64,000 bases of DNA, from positions 1 through 64,000 of the forward strand of contig NZ_CAUFUE010000008.1 in NCBI RefSeq assembly GCF_959029255.1. The letters run 5' to 3'. Source of the stretch: an uncultured Bacteroides sp. (GTDB taxonomy: Bacteria; Bacteroidota; Bacteroidia; Bacteroidales; Bacteroidaceae). The notes under the pieces were generated by a model. The model made no database searches. It was given only the letters and a program-made list of their open reading frames with translations, and was not told the origin of the DNA. Both the position numbers and the translations under genes were made by a program. Of the stretch, positions 8,545 through 17,172 are shown piece after piece; positions within the stretch are counted from its first letter, which is position 1, and every line of letters begins with the position of its first letter.

Positions 8545-9759
8545 TTACTTACTAAAATGAAGTGTATGCCCCATGCGTTCTTTCTTTGTACGCAGATAAC
8601 GTTCATTGTATGGATTGGGAGAGGTTTCAACCGGTACATTTTCTACAATCTCCAGTCCGTATGCCTCCAAGCCTACACGTTTCACAGGGTTATTGGTCAA
8701 CAGGCGCATCTTGTGCACACCCAGTTCACGAAGAATCTGAGCCCCTACTCCATAATCGCGTTCGTCTGCCAGATGCCCCAAGCAAATATTGGCATCTACC
8801 GTATCCAGTCCATCTTCCTGAAGTTTATATGCTTTCATCTTCTCCATCAATCCGATGCCACGGCCTTCCTGATTCAGATAAACGATTACACCCTTACCCG
8901 CTTTTTCAATCATTTCCATAGCCTTGTGCAACTGTTCACCGCAATCACAACGCATAGAACCGAAGATATCGCCCGTTGCACAAGAAGAGTGAACACGCAC
9001 CAGCACTGGTTCATCCGCATCCCAAGTGCCCTTGAACAGAGCCACATGTTCCAAGCCGTTGGATTTCTGACGGAAAGGAATTAAACGGAAATGCCCATGT
9101 TCAGTAGGCATATCGACTTCCACACCTTCCTCAACGATAGATTCCTGTTTCAGGCGGTAAGCAATCATATCACGGATAGAAATCAATTTCAAATTGAATT
9201 CATCAGCCATCTTACGCAACTCGGGCAAGCGCGCCATAGTGCCGTCCTCACTCATGATTTCCATCAATGCACCGGCCGGATAAAATCCTGAAAGACGACA
9301 CATATCAATGGTAGCTTCGGTATGACCCGCACGGCGCAACACACCTTTCTCCTGCGCATACAACGGATTGATATGTCCGGGACGCCCGAATGTAGCCGGA
9401 GTAGAAGCAGGATCGGCCAAAGCCTGAATAGTTGCCGCACGGTCGGCAGCGGACACACCGGTGGTACAACCTTCCAATTTGTCAATAGTAACGGTAAAAG
9501 GAGTACCCAACACAGAAGTATTGTCTGTAACCTGATGCGGTAAATCCAATTCTTTGCAACGAGATACGGTGACCGGAGCACACAATACGCCACGGGCATG
9601 CTTCAACATGAAGTTCACTTTCTCCGGCGTTATCTTTTCGGCGGCTATAATCAAGTCACCTTCGTTTTCACGGTCTTCGTCGTCAACTACTATCACAAAG
9701 TTACCCGCCTTGAAATCTTCAATAGCTTCTTCTATTGTATTCAATCGTACTTTTTCCAT
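8545..9759 (-). CDS. ribBA: Bifunctional DHBP synthase / GTP cyclohydrolase II (riboflavin synthesis)
   Basis: This is a 404-residue fusion for both entry reactions of riboflavin biosynthesis. The N-terminal half (about 1-200) is 3,4-dihydroxy-2-butanone 4-phosphate synthase with the acidic motif DDEDRENEGD (26-35). The C-terminal half (about 205-404) is GTP cyclohydrolase II, with the zinc-binding cysteines in SSCATGDIFGSMRCDCGEQ and the GRGIGLMEK segment. Both halves look complete. The start lies 4 bp after the stop of the upstream LptF/LptG-type gene, so the two are probably co-transcribed. I saw no FMN riboswitch here. Confidence 0.97.
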   Translation of the reverse strand: MEKVRLNTIEEAIEDFKAGNFVIVVDDEDRENEGDLIIAAEKITPEKVNFMLKHARGVLCAPVTVSRCKELDLPHQVTDNTSVLGTPFTVTIDKLEGCTTGVSAADRAATIQALADPASTPATFGRPGHINPLYAQEKGVLRRAGHTEATIDMCRLSGFYPAGALMEIMSEDGTMARLPELRKMADEFNLKLISIRDMIAYRLKQESIVEEGVEVDMPTEHGHFRLIPFRQKSNGLEHVALFKGTWDADEPVLVRVHSSCATGDIFGSMRCDCGEQLHKAMEMIEKAGKGVIVYLNQEGRGIGLMEKMKAYKLQEDGLDTVDANICLGHLADERDYGVGAQILRELGVHKMRLLTNNPVKRVGLEAYGLEIVENVPVETSPNPYNERYLRTKKERMGHTLHFSK

Positions 9760-9763
9760 CTTA

Positions 9764-11680
9764 TTATTGTTTTTGTTTATTCTGATTCGATTCTATAATT
9801 TGCAGTATTTCACCATTGGTTTTAATGATGCGTTCCATATCTTTATTCAGGCGAATACGGAATGCCCAGATACGGAAATAAAAGAACAGTCCCACGGGCA
9901 ACACGACACCACAAAGCATATTGAGCCAATAATTACTGAAAGGACGCACGTGGGCATGAACCGGAATAACCGGATAATTATTCAATGCTGTCAGCAGGGC
10001 AACAGACCTTGTATTGGACATTTCATCTATATAACTTTCCAGCCGGTCATTGATTTCCACCATTTCCTCGTCACGCGGTGCATCATTCATCCACAGCTTA
10101 ATATAATTAGGTGCACGCTTCAATCCCTTTTTATCGGCATACGCACGGCAATCGGCAGACAGTCTTCGCAAATCGTCCGGAAGACGCGCATAATCGGGAT
10201 CATGGATAATCACCTCTTTCCGGAATAAATGACGTACACTGCGGATACCCACAATCTTCTTAAACCAATTGATATAAGCATCAGCGTTCAGTACCACAGA
10301 ATCGTTGTTCGATTTATAGGTGAGGAAAGCCCCCAATGGCGCCAACACCGCCGTACTGGTCCACATACCCATCCACACAATCCATTTACCGTCACGAGCC
10401 ATTTTGTAACCCGTGTTATTTATAATGTAATAGATAATGAATATAAGTACAGACACAACTACCGGCATACCCAAACCGCCTTTACGGATGATACCCCCCA
10501 ACGGTGCACCGATAAAGAAGAAAATAAGACACGCCAGAGAAAGCGTCAACTTTTCGTGCCACGAAGTCATGTGGCGGCGCAGGCTCGATTCGGTTTGTGA
10601 AATATTGAAACTCTTGAAACTCCAATCACTGGCAGCACTCTCCGCACGGCTGACGGCTGCAGACAATATTTTCTGCTTCTGCATCAAGGTTGCCACATCA
10701 TACAGACTGTCCACATCATAAAAACGCAAATCAGCAGATTCAATCTTCACGGTATCCTGTTTACTCAACGTACTGGAAGTTGGTTTATAAGTTCCACCCA
10801 TCGCTTCCTGATAGTAAACCCTTCCCACACTGTCATTCTGCACTTTCATGGAGTCGATGCCCGCTTGCAGCATCTTCATATCTTTACTGCTGGACTGGTT
10901 GCTCATGATACCCGCATCCACCATATTGAAGTCAGAGTTGAACTCTATAATCGCATGCTTTTCCCGGAAAGTCTCCCTGCGGTAAGGAACATTCTTCTGA
11001 CTCATATTCTGCGATTTCAGATTTTCGAACTGTTCGCCATTATACAGATGCAGATACAAATGTTGCTTATCAGCCGTCATTTCCAGTCTTCCTGAATCGG
11101 ACTTGATAATCTGCGCATTCTCAAACCCCTTTTCGAAATTATAAATCAACACATCGTAAAGCATACCCGTCTTACGGTTCTTATGCTTCACGTAAAGGTT
11201 ATAGCCATCGATTTCATCATAAAACACTCCTTCAGGTATATCCACCTCAGGAGATTTCTGTTTCATCGATATCAATAATGTCCATAACTTCGTCTGTGCT
11301 ATCGGCCCGATAACATTCTGGAAATAGAAAGAAACACAACAGATGAAAGTAATAAAGATAATCAGCGGGCGCATAATCTTCAACAAAGGAACACCCGCCG
11401 CTTTCATGGAAAGCAACTCAAACCGCTCTCCGAAATTTCCAAAAGTGATAAGAGCCGCCAGCAGAATGGCCAATGGCAACGAAAGAGGCACCAGCGTAAG
11501 TGCCGAATAGAAGAAAAATTGAGCCAGAACACTCACCTCCAATCCTTTTCCCACCATCTCGTCCACATACTTCCACAGGAACTGCATCATGAAGATGAAA
11601 AGGCAGATGAAGAACGTGCCCATAAAGAGCATGCAAAAGCTCTTTAATATAAATATATCTAACTTTTTTATGCGCAGCAT
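9764..11680 (-). CDS. LptF/LptG family permease (YjgP/YjgQ)
   Basis: A 638-residue inner-membrane protein. Members of this family form the transmembrane part of the LptB2FG exporter that pulls lipopolysaccharide out of the inner membrane. Three membrane helices near the N-terminus (about 8-125) are followed by a large periplasmic jellyroll-like region, then helices near residues 370-440, with a further one near 600. The family usually has about 360 residues, so this is the long Bacteroidetes form with an extra soluble segment (about 450-590) before a last helix. The start at ATG 11680 (MLRIKKLDIFI) was preferred to the upstream ATG at 11707 because it begins directly before the first helix. 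Confidence 0.87.
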   Translation of the reverse strand: MLRIKKLDIFILKSFCMLFMGTFFICLFIFMMQFLWKYVDEMVGKGLEVSVLAQFFFYSALTLVPLSLPLAILLAALITFGNFGERFELLSMKAAGVPLLKIMRPLIIFITFICCVSFYFQNVIGPIAQTKLWTLLISMKQKSPEVDIPEGVFYDEIDGYNLYVKHKNRKTGMLYDVLIYNFEKGFENAQIIKSDSGRLEMTADKQHLYLHLYNGEQFENLKSQNMSQKNVPYRRETFREKHAIIEFNSDFNMVDAGIMSNQSSSKDMKMLQAGIDSMKVQNDSVGRVYYQEAMGGTYKPTSSTLSKQDTVKIESADLRFYDVDSLYDVATLMQKQKILSAAVSRAESAASDWSFKSFNISQTESSLRRHMTSWHEKLTLSLACLIFFFIGAPLGGIIRKGGLGMPVVVSVLIFIIYYIINNTGYKMARDGKWIVWMGMWTSTAVLAPLGAFLTYKSNNDSVVLNADAYINWFKKIVGIRSVRHLFRKEVIIHDPDYARLPDDLRRLSADCRAYADKKGLKRAPNYIKLWMNDAPRDEEMVEINDRLESYIDEMSNTRSVALLTALNNYPVIPVHAHVRPFSNYWLNMLCGVVLPVGLFFYFRIWAFRIRLNKDMERIIKTNGEILQIIESNQNKQKQ

Positions 11681-11756
11681 TTTACTTGTTTCATGCAATG
11701 AAGACACAAAAGTAGCACAAAAAAGGGAGTACGGGAAATTTTTAATTGAAAGTTAA

Positions 11757-12143
11757 CTAAAAACCACACGTTCTACGCAAAGTATCTACCTGTGAGTCCC
11801 ATAATTCGCGCAAATCGTTCACATCATCCGCATCTGTAAAGTCGGTAATTTCAAGGACGAAATCGTTTGTCAACTCGCTGTTTGTCATTTTTAATTCAAA
11901 GTACTCACGCGTATTCTCATCATCCAGCCAGCGGAAACGGATAAAGGAGTATGCCCGCACGGCAGTAATCTCCGCATCACGTTTTTCGGTCTTTCCCCAA
12001 AAGAAGGAAACAATTTTATCGTCCGACTGCACCCTATCCGCAAACCAGCCCTCCAAACCAGTAGGGGTACTTATCGCTGTCCAAAGGATACTTTTAGAAG
12101 TCGCATTTAAAAGATATTGCAAATGAACTTTTTTTCTTTCCAT
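11757..12143 (-). CDS. START-like (SRPBCC fold) domain protein
   Basis: This 128-residue soluble protein resembles AHSA1/START-like proteins. It opens with the family-type HLQYLLNATSKSILWTAIST and GLEGWFAD segments, where a bound or recognised ligand site is expected. An antiparallel-sheet region (about 50-100) and a final amphipathic helix follow. Small proteins of this kind are widespread in Bacteroidetes, and their ligand is unknown. It is upstream of the LptF/LptG gene on the same strand, 76 bp away. No signal peptide is present, so it should be cytosolic. Confidence 0.8.
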   Translation of the reverse strand: MERKKVHLQYLLNATSKSILWTAISTPTGLEGWFADRVQSDDKIVSFFWGKTEKRDAEITAVRAYSFIRFRWLDDENTREYFELKMTNSELTNDFVLEITDFTDADDVNDLRELWDSQVDTLRRTCGF

Positions 12144-12349
12144 AGTTTATTCTGCTTTCTTATTTTGCGCCAGCCAAGATAAATACTTTTTTCTAATTAC
12201 AGAAAATAATTCATTAAATTTATTTAGATGTATCTGTCTACACAGCCCTAAATAACTGATAATGTACTACAAAACTGTTAATAAAAAAGGTAAAAAGCCT
12301 AAATATCTTTCCGACTACAAAATAAATAACAGAAAATCTCCACAAAAGT

Positions 12350-12380
12350 TTTGGCATTTTAAATAAAAGCTATATCTTTG
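12350..12380 (+). promoter_or_regulatory. Promoter of the tRNA-Met gene
   Basis: TTTG (12350-12353), a 19-bp spacer and TATCTTTG (12373-12380) match the Bacteroidetes consensus almost perfectly. They lie 21 bp upstream of the tRNA 5' end. Confidence 0.7.
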
Positions 12381-12401
12381 CACCCGCAATCGAGAAATGA
12401 T

Positions 12402-12475
12402 GGCGGGATAGCTCAGCTGGTTAGAGCGCATGATTCATAATCATGAGGTCCCCGGTTCAATCCCGGGTCCCGCTA
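12402..12475 (+). tRNA. tRNA-Met (anticodon CAT, elongator type)
   Basis: A full cloverleaf of 74 nt can be drawn: a 7-bp acceptor stem (last pair G-U), a D arm GCTC/GAGC, an anticodon arm CATGA-TTCATAA-TCATG, a 5-nt variable loop and a T arm CCCGG-TTCAATC-CCGGG. CCA is not encoded. The anticodon stem lacks the three G-C pairs of initiator tRNA. A CAT anticodon could also belong to a lysidine-modified tRNA-Ile, but the arm resembles elongator tRNA-Met. Confidence 0.93.
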
Positions 12476-12489
12476 CTGATGAAGATTTA

Positions 12490-12527
12490 GACTGTTGAGA
12501 GGCTTCCACTCTTGGCGGTCTTTTTTT
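12490..12527 (+). terminator. Terminator after tRNA-Met
   Basis: A 12-bp stem including several G-U pairs (12490-12501 with 12509-12520), a 7-nt loop and a run of seven T form an intrinsic terminator 14 bp after the tRNA. Confidence 0.75.
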
Positions 12528-12593
12528 GTTTTTAGCCCTTTCACAATAGCACGAAAGACGTAATCATTAAAACATTATATAACAAGATAACCC

Positions 12594-13769
12594 ATGGAAC
12601 AACTTACCAATAAGAATCCTCGTATCGAGGTGGTGGATGCCTTGCGAGGCTTTGCCGTAATGGCTATCCTTTTAGTTCACAATTTGGAACATTTCATTTT
12701 CCCGGTCTACCCCACCGACTCTCCAAGTTGGCTGAATATTTTAGACCAAGGAGTATTCAACAGTATTTTCACCCTGTTTGCCGGAAAAGCCTATGCAATC
12801 TTTGCACTCCTTTTCGGATTTACATTCTACATTCAAAGCAATAACCAGAAAAAACAAGGCAAAGATTTCGGCTATCGTTTTCTTTGGCGATTAGTGCTAT
12901 TGGCAGTATTTGCAACTTTAAATGCCGCCTTTTTCCCTGCCGGAGATGTATTGTTACTATTCGTTGTAGTGGGAGTTGTCTTGTTCCTCACCCGGAATTG
13001 GAGCGACAAAGCTATATTCATAGCTGCCGTCATCTTCCTATTACAACCAGTCGAATGGTATCACTATATAGCCAATCTGATAAATCCTGCACACCAGTTA
13101 CCGGACTTAAAAGTCGGTGAAATGTATGCGGAAGTGGCGGAATACACCAAATCAGGCAACTTTTGGGATTTTATACTGGGGAATATTACCTTAGGGCAAA
13201 AAGCCAGTTTGTTATGGGCAGTAAATGCCGGACGTTTCTTCCAAACAGCCGGATTGTTCCTCCTGGGTTTCTACATCGGCAGGAAACAACTGTTTGTAAC
13301 AACTGAAAAAAATCTCCGTTTCTGGACAAAGACATTAATCATATCCGCTATCTCCTTTGCCCCTTTATATACCTTGAAGGAACTGATTATGGCAAACGAT
13401 ACAATCATACAGCAATCAGCCGGAACAGCGTTTGACATGTGGCAAAAATTAGCTTTCACTTTAGTATTGATAGCTTCATTCATCCTGCTTTATCAAAATA
13501 AGAAATTCAATAAATCCGTTACAGACCTAAGATTCTACGGTAAAATGAGTCTTACGAACTACATATCCCAGTCTATAGCAGGGGCACTCATTTATTTTCC
13601 TTTCGGCCTCTACCTTGCTCCTCATTGCGGGTATACGCTTAGCTTATTAATAGGTTTGTGCGTATTCCTTTTGCAAGTGAAATTCTGCAAATGGTGGTTG
13701 ACGGGACATAAACAAGGACCGTTAGAGTACATTTGGCACAAATGGACGTGGATAGGGACAAATAAATAA
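12594..13769 (+). CDS. DUF418 family membrane protein (YeiB-like)
   Basis: A 391-residue integral membrane protein. It opens with RIEVVDALRGFAVMAILLVHN, typical of the acyltransferase-3/DUF418 fold. About nine hydrophobic helices follow, and the C-terminal DUF418 part carries the LRFYGKMSLTNYISQS segment (about 304-320). Members are inner-membrane proteins of unknown substrate, with a suspected acyl- or group-transfer role based on similarity to OpgC-like proteins. It stands alone between the tRNA terminator and a convergent terminator, so it is a single-gene unit. Confidence 0.88.
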   Translation: MEQLTNKNPRIEVVDALRGFAVMAILLVHNLEHFIFPVYPTDSPSWLNILDQGVFNSIFTLFAGKAYAIFALLFGFTFYIQSNNQKKQGKDFGYRFLWRLVLLAVFATLNAAFFPAGDVLLLFVVVGVVLFLTRNWSDKAIFIAAVIFLLQPVEWYHYIANLINPAHQLPDLKVGEMYAEVAEYTKSGNFWDFILGNITLGQKASLLWAVNAGRFFQTAGLFLLGFYIGRKQLFVTTEKNLRFWTKTLIISAISFAPLYTLKELIMANDTIIQQSAGTAFDMWQKLAFTLVLIASFILLYQNKKFNKSVTDLRFYGKMSLTNYISQSIAGALIYFPFGLYLAPHCGYTLSLLIGLCVFLLQVKFCKWWLTGHKQGPLEYIWHKWTWIGTNK

Positions 13770-13781
13770 TCCTAAGGAAAC

Positions 13782-13816
13782 AAGCCTCTGGTTAGGTTGA
13801 AACTAATCAGAGGCTT
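13782..13816. terminator. Bidirectional terminator
   Basis: A 14-bp stem with one G-U pair (13782-13795 with 13803-13816) and a 7-nt loop lie between the convergent DUF418 gene and the peptide-associated operon. Confidence 0.88.
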
Positions 13817-13834
13817 ATAAATCTTCCCGACCTC

Positions 13835-15064
13835 TCAATCTCCTTGTTCTTCATTTCTATCTACATGCACCGTGAGTTTCAGCTGTTGCCCATTGCGAAG
13901 AATGTCATAATACAAAGTATCCTGCTCACTCAGTTCTTTTTCATCCCCGCTTGTCAACTTGTTAAAAATCTTTCCATTGACTGATATCACCTCATCCCCT
14001 TCCTGAAAACCGGCCGCTTGATAATAATTACCTTTATAATCCGCAACTTTGGATACTAAGATTCTTCCGCTTTGGGTTGGCTCAAAACTAATATGAAACC
14101 TCTTACGCACAGGATTCACTACACGCTGGAAGTTAGCAATAGGCTGCAAGCCGATTTGTTGGTTCTTCATATCAAAGAACACATTGAAACGTTTTAAGAA
14201 ATTCAGTCCCACTAAATATTCACTTTTCACATCATTTTTATGGCCAATTGTATAAATACGCAATGAGTCAAGAGCCATCTGATTGAATAACTTTCCTTGC
14301 ACTGTATAATAACGAGTATATTTATATGCAGTCTGTAACCATACCGCATCTTTTTGTTTATCAAAGAACGGAAACTCTTCAGCATGACGCATCAGGCATA
14401 TATCATCCGACATACCTGTATCGATCATATAGACATGATTCATTGTCAAAGTATCTCCCGAAGCGGTTTGTATCTTTAATGGAAGTCGAAAATAAAAAGG
14501 GTATACTGCTTTAATCAAAGGAGTCACAAAGCAATTATCCGGCATTATGAATTCATCTCCTGAATGGATTTTTAAATAATTATGTTCAAAGTTCAGTTCC
14601 CAAACATGAGTAGTGTCAGTCGCCGGAATATTGAATATCCCTTCATAATTTTTCTCTCCCATATACGTCTTCAGATCCGACACAATCATCCCTGTATAAG
14701 TAAAAGAATGATTGCCCAAAGATGTTTTCAGTTTTTTATTATACACAATTCCCGGAGTTCTACTTGGAGTCCACGCTACACCAGTCATGATGGTATCTTC
14801 TGCACATAAATCTCCTACAATAGAGGAGTGTTCCACACATAATGTAGAATCCAATTCTAAAAAATAGCCAGCAACTTGTGCTCCGGTATCAAACATCAAA
14901 TTAGTGGCTATACTATCTTCAAGCAACACAGGAATATCTAGATGTCTCCCCAATGGATTTATGGTAAAAGGGACTCTTCCGGTATCTTCTTCAGAATACG
15001 TATGACAGCCTGCAAAACACACGACAACCAGAAAACATATCACGTTAGTTAATCTTATATTCAT
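13835..15064 (-). CDS. Lipoprotein retropepsin-like aspartyl protease with PDZ domain
   Basis: This 409-residue protein has a lipoprotein signal peptide whose candidate lipid Cys is at 20 (CFAGC). It has two aspartyl-protease catalytic motifs, FDTGA (58-62) and IDTGM (214-218), so one chain can supply both aspartates of a pepsin-like active site. A C-terminal PDZ-like domain (about 325-395) includes AAGFQEGDEVISVNGK. ATG 15064 is chosen because it begins the signal peptide; upstream ATGs at 15139 and 15091 do not. It is the last gene of the operon, just downstream of the GG-leader peptide gene. Processing of that or another exported peptide is plausible but unproven. Base composition is AT-rich. 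Confidence 0.85.
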   Translation of the reverse strand: MNIRLTNVICFLVVVCFAGCHTYSEEDTGRVPFTINPLGRHLDIPVLLEDSIATNLMFDTGAQVAGYFLELDSTLCVEHSSIVGDLCAEDTIMTGVAWTPSRTPGIVYNKKLKTSLGNHSFTYTGMIVSDLKTYMGEKNYEGIFNIPATDTTHVWELNFEHNYLKIHSGDEFIMPDNCFVTPLIKAVYPFYFRLPLKIQTASGDTLTMNHVYMIDTGMSDDICLMRHAEEFPFFDKQKDAVWLQTAYKYTRYYTVQGKLFNQMALDSLRIYTIGHKNDVKSEYLVGLNFLKRFNVFFDMKNQQIGLQPIANFQRVVNPVRKRFHISFEPTQSGRILVSKVADYKGNYYQAAGFQEGDEVISVNGKIFNKLTSGDEKELSEQDTLYYDILRNGQQLKLTVHVDRNEEQGD

Positions 15065-15096
15065 AGTCCTATCTTCTATTTCAATTTTCATTAGAA

Positions 15097-15130
15097 ATGC
15101 TATTACCCTGATTGCACAAAGTAATAGCAT
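15097..15130 (-). promoter_or_regulatory. Hairpin between the peptide and protease genes
   Basis: A perfect 10-bp inverted repeat (ATGCTATTAC / GTAATAGCAT, 15097-15106 and 15121-15130) with a 14-nt loop lies between the peptide stop and the protease start. Only three T follow on the minus strand, so it is more likely an mRNA-stabilising or attenuating hairpin than a full terminator. Confidence 0.45.
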
Positions 15131-15139
15131 GATATTCAT

Positions 15140-15451
15140 TTACCTGCCACACGAAAAACCTTGTACTTGCGGACAAAGTGCATCTTGCGGCCCACCACCA
15201 AAATATTCATAATTACATATAATACTTTGTATGGTTTCCGCATCACAACACGGATGTATACTCGGATCAGAAGTATATCCAAACTTATTGTTTGCACTTG
15301 AGTTGTCACTACTGCTGGAGCCATTGGAATCTGCATACATACAACCACACTGACAGCAGCCTGAAGTTCCGCCACCTAATACGCGACACATTTCACGTTC
15401 ATTCAATTCAACCTTTTCAATCTCATTGAGTTTCAACTTCTTTAAATTCAT
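15140..15451 (-). CDS. GG-leader natural-product peptide precursor (GG-Bacteroidales / TIGR04149-like)
   Basis: This 103-residue peptide begins with a charged leader (MNLKKLKLNEIEKVELNERE) and a GGG cleavage-type motif at residues 26-28. The remainder is rich in Cys, Ser, Asn and Gly: it opens with CCQCGCMYADSNG, has an SSSSDNSSANN tract, and carries nine of the ten cysteines in the protein. Leader and first core block resemble the Bacteroidales GG-type precursor family, many of which accompany radical-SAM maturases. No radical-SAM gene is present in this window. Its operon does contain a LanC-like/glycosyltransferase fusion, a thioredoxin and a protease. The mature product is unknown. Confidence 0.75.
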   Translation of the reverse strand: MNLKKLKLNEIEKVELNEREMCRVLGGGTSGCCQCGCMYADSNGSSSSDNSSANNKFGYTSDPSIHPCCDAETIQSIICNYEYFGGGPQDALCPQVQGFSCGR

Positions 15452-15527
15452 TGTTTCTTGTTTTTGATTAATAAAAGCTTGTTTAATTTTTCTATTTCTT
15501 TAACCCTTCCTGGTTACTCAGAATCTG

Positions 15528-15716
15528 TTACAATTGATAAGCTTTCACATTAACCATCATAATTGTTCCCATCCGGTCTATCAATACTCTGTAAGGAATA
15601 GTACTGAAACATACATCTAAATTTACATGCCCTTGGGGCTGAATAGAGTCATTCAACACCGATACATCACAGGGAAACGAACAAAAGCACAAAACGATTA
15701 AGAGAATTGTTTTCAT
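15528..15716 (-). CDS. Possible small secreted protein (62 aa)
   Basis: This short ORF starts with a good signal peptide (KTILLIVLCFCSFPCDVSV) followed by about 40 residues of beta-prone sequence. It lies between the TlpA-like gene and the peptide precursor, in the same orientation. I do not recognise it. It could be a genuine small exported protein of the system or the broken start of a longer gene, since nothing in-frame continues it. Confidence 0.4.
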   Translation of the reverse strand: MKTILLIVLCFCSFPCDVSVLNDSIQPQGHVNLDVCFSTIPYRVLIDRMGTIMMVNVKAYQL

Positions 15717-15771
15717 TTCATTTTTATTTTATTATTTCATCAACCGGCAGCAAATCCTCATGTTCCTTTTC

Positions 15772-17076
15772 CTAAATTTCCCAGGTGCCGGCTACAGTTA
15801 CAATTTCCCCATCCTTATTAAGAAGTATACCATACGGAATACCTTTAAAGCCATAAGCGTTTTGAAGTTCATCAGCCCCTTGTTCCAAGGTAGCAAGTTG
15901 CATCCAAGGTATATTATATTTTGCTAGGGCGTTTACCCAATGTTTCCTATTATAATCTATCGAAACACTTAAAATCTCCAACCCTTTATCCTTATATTTC
16001 TTATACACCTTTTTTAATCCGGGAATTTCTCTCACACACGGACTACACCACGAAGCCCAGAAGTCTATAAATAGAAACTCCGATTTACCTACGTAATCTG
16101 AAATCCTTCGTTTTTCATCTCCGGAAGTATTTAGTTCAAAATCAATAAATATCTTTTTCTTTTCTTGGTATTTCATATTTATCAGACTTTCCTGTTGCCT
16201 TACACGAGAGACATAAGCGGATGTTATCCAAGGATTGTTTTCCTGTATTTTTTCCAAATCATCATGTAAACTCTGCAAAGAATCGGAGGAAAAAGGGAAA
16301 GAAGATTTGCATTCCTCAATAAATCTTTTGCCAACAGTCGTATCCATATATTTCCTCATCACACTGCATGTGTACGAAAGGGCATCATTATAGCATTTAC
16401 CTTTAACAGCCAAATCTTCTTTAGTTGCACACGCCTTGTTATAGGCCGTCCAAGCTTGTGCTACAGAATCGCGAAGAGAATAGTGCAAATCATTAAAAGG
16501 AGTTCCATATACTTTGGTAAGACTATCGCCTATATCCACTTTAATATCTCCCCTTTCCAAAATCAATTCCAGCGAATGAATATCCGGTTGCTCGCCAACA
16601 GTCAAGATTGCGTAATCATTCAAATTTTCCATACCCTTGAACTCAAACTTACCATTCTCCACCTTAGCAAAATCCATATCTACAAGCAAACTATCCCCTT
16701 GTAGCTGAAATAGTTTAACATATTCACCGTTAAACCTGTGAGATATATTTCCTTTAATGCGAAACACATTTTTCATTAAAGGCAATTGTTCCGCAGGTAT
16801 AGCAGACAATGTACGATAAAAATAAAGCCCTCCTTTTTTGTACTTTCCACCGGAATAGAACAATGCTTCCCGAGCCGTAGGGTATCCCATAATCCATTCC
16901 AGTTCATCTTGATGCTTGTCCAAATATGAAAGAGGTACCCTTTCTCCATTAACTATGATTGTAAACCTTGTCGTGTCATTCTCTAAATCACAACGTTGCA
17001 TAGTGCCGGCAAAAGAAGATACACAAAACAAGAATACTAAAACGACTTCTAAAACTAATTTGATTATATATTTCAT
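15772..17076 (-). CDS. TlpA-like thioredoxin-fold protein with N-terminal DUF4369-like domain
   Basis: A 434-residue exported protein. It has a signal peptide (about 1-24), an N-terminal beta domain of the DUF4369 type (about 95-190), a helical middle and a C-terminal AhpC/TlpA domain. The redox pair is WCSPC within FLFIDFWASWCSPC, with the GIPYGILLNKDGEIV cis-Pro region after it. It should act in the periplasm as a thiol reductase or oxidase. In this operon the obvious client is the Cys-rich peptide, but that is inference. ATG 17076 is chosen since it begins the signal peptide; a longer reading from 17124 adds a non-signal extension. Confidence 0.88.
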   Translation of the reverse strand: MKYIIKLVLEVVLVFLFCVSSFAGTMQRCDLENDTTRFTIIVNGERVPLSYLDKHQDELEWIMGYPTAREALFYSGGKYKKGGLYFYRTLSAIPAEQLPLMKNVFRIKGNISHRFNGEYVKLFQLQGDSLLVDMDFAKVENGKFEFKGMENLNDYAILTVGEQPDIHSLELILERGDIKVDIGDSLTKVYGTPFNDLHYSLRDSVAQAWTAYNKACATKEDLAVKGKCYNDALSYTCSVMRKYMDTTVGKRFIEECKSSFPFSSDSLQSLHDDLEKIQENNPWITSAYVSRVRQQESLINMKYQEKKKIFIDFELNTSGDEKRRISDYVGKSEFLFIDFWASWCSPCVREIPGLKKVYKKYKDKGLEILSVSIDYNRKHWVNALAKYNIPWMQLATLEQGADELQNAYGFKGIPYGILLNKDGEIVTVAGTWEI

Positions 17077-17172
17077 ATCACTAGCATCCAGAACATAATT
17101 TGAAAAAAAATAATTAATTAACATTCAATAGTTTATAATTGTTTGTCAATTTTCCGATAAAGAATCAATACA

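Noticed and set aside
8482..9084. A 200-codon open frame on the plus strand
   Set aside because: It lies fully opposite ribBA, whose motifs are intact; its translation looks like reverse-strand noise with no domain or start signals.
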